This document shows, piece by piece, positions 7,441 through 14,580 of a stretch of 19,872 nt of DNA. The DNA is from CAZKUN01 sp964555935. Lineage in GTDB: Bacteria > Armatimonadota > Zipacnadia > Zipacnadales > VGFC01. The notes beneath the pieces were generated by a model that worked only from the letters and a program-made list of their open reading frames with translations, was not told the DNA's origin and ran no database searches. The position numbers and the translations under genes are program-made. Numbering within the stretch: the stretch's first letter is position 1; each line of letters begins with the position of its first letter. The stretch is taken from assembly GCA_964555935.1 (NCBI GenBank), contig CAZKUN010000174.1:1-19872 (forward strand), written 5' to 3'.

Positions 7441-10210
7441 AGTCAGCCCGATACAGTCTCACTTCGCAGGCGCGCATCGGCTGGTTGCTTCTCGGCGCGC
7501 CGGTGAAGGTGATGCGCACTCGATCTGTCGTCACCGGTTCGAACTCGTGGACGCGCCGCCGCAGCGCGTTGTCCTCGATCGTCGCTATCCGCCTCCACTC
7601 ATCCCCGCCGGGCACCGCGATGTTGTAGAAACTCGCCGCCATTTGCTCCGTCTGGAAGGTGATGTGCAGCGTGTCGAAAGTCCTTGGCCCGCCGAGATCC
7701 AGTTCGATCCAGTGCGGCGGAGCCTCTTCCGGATCCGGCCCCCACGAGTGCGGAGTGCCATGCACCGCCCGATTCCATCCATCAACCACGCTGTCAGGCG
7801 CTAGATCCACCTGCCCCGGGCGCTCCCATCCGCCCGGCGGCGCCGATTCGCCTCCGGGGTGGAGCCTGTGCCGGTAGCAATGACTCATCGGCGTCCAGTT
7901 TGGCCCCCCGTAGGCCCGCCACGTGCCCTCCGGGAAGTACTCGTACAGCTCCCACTTCAGCCCTGGCGCAGCAGGCAACCATGCCCAGTAGATGTCGCCC
8001 GGCCTCAGATCCGCGCTCAGGCCAAAGCTCACCCAGCCCGCGCTGTGGGTGGGCGCGGTACCCGTGGCCGTCGCGATGTCGTCGGTCGATCTGAACTCGC
8101 CCAGCTTCTTCGCCTTCCGGAGCCTCAGCGTCAGTTCGACTGGGGTTGGAGTCTCATTACGGAGGTACAGGTCCACAGCGTCCAGCCGATCATGTTCCGC
8201 CGTGAACATGAATGCCCGCGATGTGGTGAGGTCGTGCACCGTGCCCTGATTCGGGAGCTTCTCGGCCGTAGCCGGGTCGTCTACTTGCGCCACGCTCGAG
8301 GCCGTCACGGTGGCCCCGAGCGCCAGGTCATTCGCGTCCTGATTGGGCACCCCCATCACGTACGCCCCGTCACGCAGCAAGCTCTGCTGCAGCTCGGCGA
8401 GGTGCTTGTTGTAGACGCCCCTGGGCGTCGCGCCGTGCTCGTTGGCGACGGCCGCCGCAGTCCCGACTGCTTGCCCCATCAGCGCCGTCGTCCGCATGAC
8501 CCGCACGCCGCCCAGCGCCACGTGGCTGACCGAGATATCGCGACCTGCCATGAAGAGATTGCTGACGTTTCGCGAGTAGAGCGATCGGAGTGGGATGCTG
8601 ATCTTCTGGAAGTAGGCGTGGTAGTACTGGTTGCCCGGCGTCCAGAAGCCCTGGGGGTGATGCACGTCGATGCTCCAGCCGCCATACGCGACGCTGTCGG
8701 GATGAACGGTCTTCTCCTGGTAGTCCTTCTGCGTGAGGATGTAGTCGCCCATCAGCCTGCGCGACTCGCGCTTCCCGGCGATATGGTTGATCCAGACCAA
8801 TTCGCGATTGCGGTTCGCATCCGCATTCTTCGGATCGTGGTTCTTGGCGTAGTCCCATAGGCCGACGTGGACGCGGAACAGTTCGTCGCGGATCATCTCC
8901 GCATCCGTGATCCGGTCGTAGATCCCGCCAATCTCGACCCACCACGTGTGTCTCACCGCGCCTAAGGGGTCGCTAGGCCTTCGGCCGCCGCCACGCGAGA
9001 GATCCCCAAAGCTCACCGGCGGCTGGTCGCCGGGCGTGTGGATAGCGCCCATCGGATTGCCCTCGAAGTCCTCGGGCGATTCCCAGCTGTACGCCCAGGC
9101 GGGGCCCTCGAATTCCACCGGTCCATCGCGGTCGACGATTCTCGCGTTGTAGAGCGAGCTGCTCATGCCTTTCTTATCGGCCTTCGGCGGCGCCAGCGGC
9201 TCGTTGAACTCCCTGCGGGCCTCGCGCCCCTCGCGGAAGTCGGCTCCGGCCCAGAACCCAATCCACCCGTCGCCCGTGCAATCAGCGAAGAGGGCTCCCG
9301 CGAACTCGGTTCGTTCTCCGGTATGGACATCCATCGCGATCACCGATGCGATGGTATCCTTGTCGGCCATCCGCACGCTGATGGCGCGCGTGTTGAGATG
9401 CAGATCCACGTTCGCCTCGGCGCGCACGACCTGCTCGAACAAGTCCGATCGCCCGCCCTCGCGCGGACCTGGATTGAGTTCAGCTATGATCCCCGTCTCG
9501 CCCGGATCGAGCGGCTCGCGGCTCTGGTCACCGCCCGGCGGCACGGCGACCTCGCTCGACGCGTTCCCTCCGAGCACGGGCCGGTCTTGGATTAGCGCGA
9601 CCTTCAGCCCATGCCTGGCCGCCGCCACTGCCGCGGAGCACCCCGCCAGCCCGCCGCCCGTCACCACCAGATCGTACGGCCCGAGTTTGCGGATGTTCTG
9701 GCTCATGCCGCCGTAGGCGATGCGCTGCTCCAGCAACTTCGAACCGCCATTCGCCGGACGCTTCTCCGTCGTCAGGACCACGGCGTCACAGCGTCCCCAC
9801 CAGCCGCCAAGGTCGTGGAGACCTACCTCGATTTGGCCTTCGCTCAGCTCGAAGACGCCCCCATCCGCCCATTCCCACTTCCCGCTGCCTCGGCCGAATG
9901 CTGTGGCGGAGGGCTTCCCGTCGATGCTCACCTCAAACGTCCCTGGCGAGTGCTCTGGTAGCCAGTCCTTGCACCGCACCCAGAGGCGGTGTTCCCCGCC
10001 GCCGACGGTCGCCGTCGTCACCGCGTCATCAACCGGCCGGCCCACCCCGTGGGCCAGCATGTACGGCGATCCCATGATGTCGACAAACTGGGGATCGCTC
10101 ACCCATCCACCGGGATCAGCGAACTGCTCCGCTTCCAGCCAGATGACGTCCGCATGCCCCGCAATAGCGGTGAACACGCTCAATGCAGCCAATAGCGCCG
10201 TTCGTCCCAT
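7439..10210 (-). CDS. Exported FAD-dependent oxidoreductase with flanking carbohydrate-binding-like domains
   Basis: The chosen start is ATG 10210 with GAGGA 6 bases upstream; a longer frame reaches 10261 but runs through a palindrome and lacks a signal. The protein has 923 residues. Residues 1-20 are a Sec signal peptide (MGRTALLAALSVFTAIAGHA). Residues 21-150 are a jelly-roll-like module (IWLEAEQFADPGGW, HRLWVRCKDWLP). From about 180 the FAD_oxidored-type core begins with YDLVVTGGGLAGCSAAVAAA, then RPVLGGNASSE and DCTGDGWIGFWAGADFREG. The last 150 residues resemble an F5/8 type C domain (WIELDLGGPRTFDTLHITF). Such multidomain proteins are common in Planctomycetota-type polysaccharide clusters, but the reaction is generally undefined. 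It is divergent from the exported sulfatase, which suggests shared control. The substrate is unknown. Confidence 0.92.
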   Translation of the reverse strand: MGRTALLAALSVFTAIAGHADVIWLEAEQFADPGGWVSDPQFVDIMGSPYMLAHGVGRPVDDAVTTATVGGGEHRLWVRCKDWLPEHSPGTFEVSIDGKPSATAFGRGSGKWEWADGGVFELSEGQIEVGLHDLGGWWGRCDAVVLTTEKRPANGGSKLLEQRIAYGGMSQNIRKLGPYDLVVTGGGLAGCSAAVAAARHGLKVALIQDRPVLGGNASSEVAVPPGGDQSREPLDPGETGIIAELNPGPREGGRSDLFEQVVRAEANVDLHLNTRAISVRMADKDTIASVIAMDVHTGERTEFAGALFADCTGDGWIGFWAGADFREGREARREFNEPLAPPKADKKGMSSSLYNARIVDRDGPVEFEGPAWAYSWESPEDFEGNPMGAIHTPGDQPPVSFGDLSRGGGRRPSDPLGAVRHTWWVEIGGIYDRITDAEMIRDELFRVHVGLWDYAKNHDPKNADANRNRELVWINHIAGKRESRRLMGDYILTQKDYQEKTVHPDSVAYGGWSIDVHHPQGFWTPGNQYYHAYFQKISIPLRSLYSRNVSNLFMAGRDISVSHVALGGVRVMRTTALMGQAVGTAAAVANEHGATPRGVYNKHLAELQQSLLRDGAYVMGVPNQDANDLALGATVTASSVAQVDDPATAEKLPNQGTVHDLTTSRAFMFTAEHDRLDAVDLYLRNETPTPVELTLRLRKAKKLGEFRSTDDIATATGTAPTHSAGWVSFGLSADLRPGDIYWAWLPAAPGLKWELYEYFPEGTWRAYGGPNWTPMSHCYRHRLHPGGESAPPGGWERPGQVDLAPDSVVDGWNRAVHGTPHSWGPDPEEAPPHWIELDLGGPRTFDTLHITFQTEQMAASFYNIAVPGGDEWRRIATIEDNALRRRVHEFEPVTTDRVRITFTGAPRSNQPMRACEVRLYRAD

Positions 10211-10226
10211 GTCGAATCCTCGCGTA

Positions 10227-10248
10227 GCACCGGTGCCCCCGCCGGTGC
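10227..10248. repeat. 22-bp palindrome, copy 1 (divergent intergenic)
   Basis: Arms GCACCGG and CCGGTGC flank an 8-base centre, TGCCCCCG. It lies 17 bases upstream of the FAD oxidoreductase start. Its length and centre match the palindrome at 10347, and the arm differences between the two keep base pairing. Confidence 0.6.
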
Positions 10249-10346
10249 ATCTGAACGTCAATGAGTCGCCACTTCGTTCCGCAGCGTCGGAGGCCCTCTC
10301 GCCGTCTCAGCCGAACCACCACGGCATGCCCGCCCCGGACTTCGTA

Positions 10347-10368
10347 GGACAGGCGTCCTCGCCTGTCC
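10347..10368. repeat. 22-bp palindrome, copy 2 (divergent intergenic)
   Basis: Perfect 9-bp arms GGACAGGCG and CGCCTGTCC surround TCCT. It lies 24 bases before the preferred sulfatase start. Compared with the copy at 10227, changes at positions 2/21 and 5/18 are compensatory. It resembles REP-type intergenic palindromes, though a protein-binding site or RNA hairpin is also possible. Confidence 0.6.
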
Positions 10369-10391
10369 ACTCGCTGAGTAGGAGAGACTTC

Positions 10392-12077
10392 ATGCGCGCT
10401 CTATCCGCCGCTGGTGCTGCCCTCACGCTGCCCCACGCCGCAACGAGGGCCGACATGCCTGCTGAGCAACCGAACATCGTCCTCATCATGACGGATGACC
10501 AGGGGTATGGCGATCTCGGATGCCATGGCAACGACGTCATCGACACGCCCAGCGTCGATCGATTCTCGACGCAGGCCATCGAGATGACGGACTTCGCCGT
10601 CTGCCCCGTCTGCGCGCCGACCCGCGCGGGGTTGATGACCGGGCGGCACTGCTATCGCACCGGCGTCTGGGAGACGTATCGCGGCGGCGAGACGCTCCGG
10701 CTCGATGAGGTTACCATCGCCGAGTGCCTCCGTGATGCGGGCTACGAGACGGGCATCTTCGGCAAGTGGCACCTCGGCGATATCTACCCCTGGGTGCCCT
10801 CGAATCAGGGCTTCAATGATGGCCTCTACTTCCGTCACGGCAACTGGCCCTACTACGACGTGCCGATTGAGCGCAACAACCAGCCGGTCGACAACCCCGG
10901 CTATCTCACCGATGTCTTCACCGACGCGGCCATGGAGTTCATTGAGAAGAACCAGGACGGTCCCTTCTTCTGCTACGTGCCCTACAACGCGCCTCACGCG
11001 CCGCTGCAGATGCCTCAGCACTACGAGGACAAGTACATGGCGATGGATCTCGACGAGAACACGGCCAAGTGCTACGGCATGATCGAGTGCATCGACGACA
11101 ACGTGGGCCGCCTGCTCAAACGCGTTGACGAGTTATCTCTGACCGACAGCACGCTCGTCATCTTCATGACTGACAATGGCCCCCAGTGGCCGCGCTACAA
11201 CTGTGGCCTGCGCAACGTCAAGGGCAGCGTCTACGAGGGCGGAATCCGAGTCCCGTTCTACGCTCGCTGGCCCGAGCATTTCCCCGCGGGCGCGAAGTGC
11301 GACAGCATCGGCGGCAACATCGACCTCCTGCCGACGCTCCTCGACGCTGCCGGCGCGCCGCTGCCCACCGCCCACAAGCTCGACGGCATCAGCCTCATGC
11401 CCCTGTTGACAGGTGAGGTGGACCGCCTGCCGGATCGGATGATGTTTCACCACTGGCAGCGCTCGATGGCGCCCGAGAAATACCCAAACGGCGCTGCCCG
11501 CACGCAGAAGTGGAAGCTGGTGAACGGGGAAGAGCTGTACGACATGGAGTCTGATCCCGGCGAGACCACCGACCTCGCCGCCGATCACCCCGACCTCGTC
11601 CAGGACCTGTCCGCGGCCTATGACGAGTGGTGGGACGATGCCAGCACGGAGCGCGGCTTCGTCCGCCTGCCCGTGCCGATCGGCACCGACGGCGACAATC
11701 CTGCCAAGCTCATCGCTATGCACGCTTACATCGATGGCGACGCGCGCTACCAGTACGGAGGCCTGCTGCAGGATCGCATCATGGACTGGGAGAGTACGGA
11801 CGACGTGATCTACTGGGATGTCGATGTCGAGACGACCGGCACTTACGAAGCCTCCCTCGAATATCGCGCCGCCGATGCGTCCCAGGTTAGCCTCACCGCC
11901 GCCGACCAGACCCTTGAGGCCGACGTCGTTGCCACCGAGGGCCGGGATTGGACGAGCCTCCCTATCGGCACGCTCAACCTCACAGCCGGCCCGGTGAAGC
12001 TCTCCGTTCAGGCCTCATCAATCACCGGCAACTCCGTCATGGACCTACACGAGATCAGGCTGAAGCTGCTTGGCTAA
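10392..12077 (+). CDS. Exported sulfatase with C-terminal beta-sandwich
   Basis: This formylglycine sulfatase has 561 residues from ATG 10392, which has AGGAGA 6 bases upstream. The metal site is LIMTDDQGYGD (D35, D36). The modified cysteine is C74-A-P-T-R78 with the LMTG that completes the signature. Further conserved sites are FGKWHLGD, TDNGPQ (D261, N262) and K277 in VKGSVYEGG. Residues from about 430 (HAYIDGDARYQYGG onwards) form an extra all-beta domain, probably carbohydrate-binding or structural. The N-terminus is export-like. In frame just upstream the codons read S-R-R-D-F-M-R, a textbook Tat motif, reachable from ATG 10326 (22 residues longer, no Shine-Dalgarno, reads through a palindrome) or from a CTG at 10374. 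The start is therefore uncertain, but the gene is not. It probably heads a group with the GH42-like enzyme 79 bases downstream. Confidence 0.94.
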   Translation: MRALSAAGAALTLPHAATRADMPAEQPNIVLIMTDDQGYGDLGCHGNDVIDTPSVDRFSTQAIEMTDFAVCPVCAPTRAGLMTGRHCYRTGVWETYRGGETLRLDEVTIAECLRDAGYETGIFGKWHLGDIYPWVPSNQGFNDGLYFRHGNWPYYDVPIERNNQPVDNPGYLTDVFTDAAMEFIEKNQDGPFFCYVPYNAPHAPLQMPQHYEDKYMAMDLDENTAKCYGMIECIDDNVGRLLKRVDELSLTDSTLVIFMTDNGPQWPRYNCGLRNVKGSVYEGGIRVPFYARWPEHFPAGAKCDSIGGNIDLLPTLLDAAGAPLPTAHKLDGISLMPLLTGEVDRLPDRMMFHHWQRSMAPEKYPNGAARTQKWKLVNGEELYDMESDPGETTDLAADHPDLVQDLSAAYDEWWDDASTERGFVRLPVPIGTDGDNPAKLIAMHAYIDGDARYQYGGLLQDRIMDWESTDDVIYWDVDVETTGTYEASLEYRAADASQVSLTAADQTLEADVVATEGRDWTSLPIGTLNLTAGPVKLSVQASSITGNSVMDLHEIRLKLLG

Positions 12078-12107
12078 CCGCCATCCATGTAGCAGGGGCT
12101 TCAGCAG

Positions 12108-12126
12108 GGAAACTCCGCGAGTTTCC
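12108..12126. repeat. Perfect stem-loop before the GH42-like gene
   Basis: GGAAACTC-CGC-GAGTTTCC is a perfect 8-bp stem with a 3-base loop, 31 bases after the sulfatase stop and 30 bases before the next ATG. There is no T tract, so it is not a classic intrinsic terminator. It may be a transcript-processing or attenuating hairpin, or another intergenic palindrome. Confidence 0.4.
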
Positions 12127-12156
12127 ACGACGCCGTTCCCCAGGGGAGCCAAACCC

Positions 12157-13500
12157 ATGCTCAAGTGCATCGCCATCGTCGCGTGCCTCACCTTTGCATC
12201 CGTCGCCTTCGCAGGCGCGCCGCTCAGACTGCCCGACGACCGGCCGTTCGTCGGGGTCTACTACTTCGGCCACTGGTGGGCGCCGTGGACGACCGATGAC
12301 GATCGGATTCGCAAGGATTGCGAGGGGCTGAGGAAGATGGGCGTCTCCGTGCTCTGCACCGACCACGAGTGGTCGCAGGCCATCGATGGCGACTGGAAAT
12401 GGCTCGACCGCGAGCACCGCATCGCCAAGGAGACGGGCGTCCAGATTCTCCCGTGGCTGAGCCTGAAGTGCTGGGGCGATGTGGCTAACGAGGATCGCAT
12501 GGCGCTGATGAAGGAGTGGTATGGCGTCGATCTCGCCCGGACGGAGGTGCAGGACGGCTCGCCGGGCGGCCTGCTGCTGTGGGATGAGGAGACCATCAAG
12601 GCCGGCGCCGCGTATGCCTCCGAGTACATCGACCGCTACCGCGACCAGGCGCTGCTGCACGTCATGTGGGATGGCGAGGCACGGCCGGTCGTCGCGCTCA
12701 GCGTTGAGTTGGCTTGGCTCGGTGGCTTCGACGCGTTGACAACGGAGCGCTTCCGCACGTGGCTCCGCGCCCGCCACGGCAGCTTGAAAGCCATCAACGA
12801 GGCGTGGGGGACAAGCTTCACCCGCGTCTACCAGATCGATCCTAAGGACACGACCGTCTTCGACTACGCCAACCACCAAGCGGGCGTGTCGAAGCACCCG
12901 CAGGCCGTTGAGGATCACATCGAGTTCCGCTCGCAGACGATCTCTGAGTCCCTCGGACGCCAGGCGGAGTTGCTCCGGCAGACACACCCCGATGTCCTCA
13001 TCCTCGCCGAGTTGCCCTACCAACTCGCGAGCCAGCACGAGCACGCTGAGGCGTACCGAATCGCCTATGCGGCCAATCCGTCCTGCACGCGTTCGGCCGA
13101 CATCCTGTTCTTGCGCTGCACGGGTCCTCTGAACCAGAGCGAGGCCGAGTACCTGGCGGAGTGGATGGCTGACACGGGCCAGCCGGTCATCCTGACCTAC
13201 CGCACGTATAGCGACTGGTGCAACGAGCGCACGCTATCTGAGACCCGCAAGTCTGCCAAACTGTATGGGGAGCAGGCCGCGCAGTGGGGGAACGGCTTCG
13301 GCTTCTACTCATACAACGAGATGGTGGATACCCACCTCGCGCCATCCCGGCCCGAGGACACGGGGCACAACGGGCCCCTCACGCCGGAGCAGTCGGAGCG
13401 CGGGCTGGATCTGATGGGCCGGATGATTGGCACCTATCTCCGGAACGCCGCCCCACGATCCCGGCAGGATCGGGTAAGAAGGAGGGGAGGCAACAACTAG
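12157..13500 (+). CDS. Secreted GH42-like (beta/alpha)8 glycosidase
   Basis: This 447-residue protein starts at ATG 12157 with GGGGAG 8 bases upstream. It has a clean Sec signal peptide (MLKCIAIVACLTFASVAFA, residues 1-19). The body reads as a TIM barrel: FVGVYYFGHWWAPW near residue 31, then LPWLSLKCWGD, then SVELAWLGG (E184), then ERFRTWLRARHGSLKAINEAW. That last stretch is close to the segment after the acid/base Glu in GH42 beta-galactosidase-type enzymes. E184 and E285 (ILAELPY) are candidate acid/base and nucleophile, but this is inference. The last 19 residues are unusually rich in arginine, and their codons form a small inverted repeat at 13456-13472. It lies between a sulfatase and two ferritin-like genes on the same strand. 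The substrate is unknown, probably a galactose-type or related sugar. Confidence 0.87.
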   Translation: MLKCIAIVACLTFASVAFAGAPLRLPDDRPFVGVYYFGHWWAPWTTDDDRIRKDCEGLRKMGVSVLCTDHEWSQAIDGDWKWLDREHRIAKETGVQILPWLSLKCWGDVANEDRMALMKEWYGVDLARTEVQDGSPGGLLLWDEETIKAGAAYASEYIDRYRDQALLHVMWDGEARPVVALSVELAWLGGFDALTTERFRTWLRARHGSLKAINEAWGTSFTRVYQIDPKDTTVFDYANHQAGVSKHPQAVEDHIEFRSQTISESLGRQAELLRQTHPDVLILAELPYQLASQHEHAEAYRIAYAANPSCTRSADILFLRCTGPLNQSEAEYLAEWMADTGQPVILTYRTYSDWCNERTLSETRKSAKLYGEQAAQWGNGFGFYSYNEMVDTHLAPSRPEDTGHNGPLTPEQSERGLDLMGRMIGTYLRNAAPRSRQDRVRRRGGNN

Positions 13501-13529
13501 CAGTAGCATCGCGGAGGGAGCGAGGTCTG

Positions 13530-14012
13530 ATGGGAGCGGTGGATGTGCTGAAAGCAGCACAGCATATGGAAAGACGCGGTCGTGATTACTACCTGCTTCA
13601 CGCCGAGCGCGCCAAAGGGTCACACCTGTCTGGGCCGCTGACGACCCTTGCCGGCGATGAGGATAAGCACGTCGGCACGATTGGCCACTTGTACGAATCG
13701 CTACGTGAAGGCGAGACATGGCCAGCCGTGCCGGAGGATGTTTTGCCGCCAACCGTGATAGCTCAGGCGGTGGATTACATTGTGGATGCCGGTGGCGCGG
13801 GATTCACGTCGGGTTCCGCGCTAAAGGAAGTCTACGAGCACGCCTACGACTTCGAGCGCCGGGCTCTGGAGTTCTACACTCGCGCGGCGCGTGAGTCGAC
13901 AGACCCGAAGCTGGTGCAGTTTCTGAAGTTCCTCGCCAATGTCGAGCAGCTTCACGTCGCCGGCATCAAGAGACTGCTGATGCGCGCCGAGGGGAACGGC
14001 GAAACCGTGTAG
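13530..14012 (+). CDS. Ferritin-like diiron protein (rubrerythrin core only), copy 1
   Basis: This 160-residue helical protein has the two E...ExxH half-sites of a diiron four-helix bundle: E14 in MERRGRDYY, E44-x-x-H47 in DEDKH, E109 in DFERRALEFY, and E139-x-x-H142 in VEQLH. It has no CxxC rubredoxin domain. Members of this superfamily act as peroxidases, oxidases or iron handlers in the cytoplasm. ATG 13530 is chosen because GGAGGGAG precedes it by 9 bases and the fold starts there; a longer frame back to 13284 overlaps the GH42-like gene and is meaningless. It starts 29 bases after that gene and is followed by a close paralogue of the same size. Confidence 0.88.
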   Translation: MGAVDVLKAAQHMERRGRDYYLLHAERAKGSHLSGPLTTLAGDEDKHVGTIGHLYESLREGETWPAVPEDVLPPTVIAQAVDYIVDAGGAGFTSGSALKEVYEHAYDFERRALEFYTRAARESTDPKLVQFLKFLANVEQLHVAGIKRLLMRAEGNGETV

Positions 14013-14086
14013 GCGCGGCGCGACTGTGCTCCGGGGCAACGACTCCGTGGCGCCCAACGTTGTCCTCAGTGAAAGGGGCCAACGCC

Positions 14087-14566
14087 ATGGACGTCGCAGA
14101 TCTACTGAAGACCGCCCAAGGGCTCGAGCGCCGAGGCCGGACCTACTACATGGAAGCCGCCGAACGAGTGTCTGATCCCGTGGTCAAGGCAGTCTGCGTA
14201 GCGCTTGGTCGCGACGAGGAGGAGCACGGGGAGATTGTCAACCTGTTCTACGCGGCATTGGAGAAGACGGAAGATTGGCCGAAGCCGGCGGATCTCGACT
14301 CCCAGCCAAAGTCAGCGCGCGAGCGGCTCGATGAGATCGTCGGCGACACGGCGGGCGCGATAAGTCCTGGTGATTCCTACATGGATGTCTACCAGTCTGC
14401 GCTGGAACTGGAGCGGGAGACGCTCGTCTTCTACAAGAAGGGCGAGGCGTCCACGGACGATCCGGCGCTGATCAAGTTCTTCCGGTACCTATGGCACACG
14501 GAGAAGACTCACGCTGAGATGCTACATGCCTTGCTTGAGGCGACGCGCCAGGCCGCCGAAGCGTAG
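14087..14566 (+). CDS. Ferritin-like diiron protein (rubrerythrin core only), copy 2
   Basis: This 159-residue paralogue of the preceding gene has the diiron ligands at identical positions: E14 (GLERRGRTYY), E44/H47 (DEEEH), E109 (LERETLVFY), and E139/H142 (TEKTH). It also lacks a rubredoxin domain. ATG 14087 has AAAGGGG 8 bases upstream; the frame extends 9 codons further but without a better site. Matching lengths and ligand spacing show a tandem duplication, while the rest has diverged strongly, so the two may be non-redundant or form a heteromer. A weak stem with one G-T pair (14034-14065) lies between the two genes. The gene ends 14 bases from the convergent UroD-like gene, with no obvious terminator. 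Confidence 0.9.
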   Translation: MDVADLLKTAQGLERRGRTYYMEAAERVSDPVVKAVCVALGRDEEEHGEIVNLFYAALEKTEDWPKPADLDSQPKSARERLDEIVGDTAGAISPGDSYMDVYQSALELERETLVFYKKGEASTDDPALIKFFRYLWHTEKTHAEMLHALLEATRQAAEA

Positions 14567-14580
14567 CCCGAGCAGCCTGC

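Noticed and set aside
7859..8860. Plus-strand frame of 333 codons
   Set aside because: It is antisense to the FAD oxidoreductase, with no domain or start signal.
12108..12126. Intrinsic terminator between the exported sulfatase and the GH42-like gene
   Set aside because: The stem is perfect but no T tract follows, so termination is not supported.
12055..13044. Minus-strand frame of 329 codons
   Set aside because: It is antisense to the GH42-like gene, with no recognisable sequence.
13284..13529. N-terminal extension of the first ferritin-like protein
   Set aside because: It overlaps the end of the GH42-like gene out of frame and has no sequence resembling the fold; ATG 13530 has a good ribosome-binding site.
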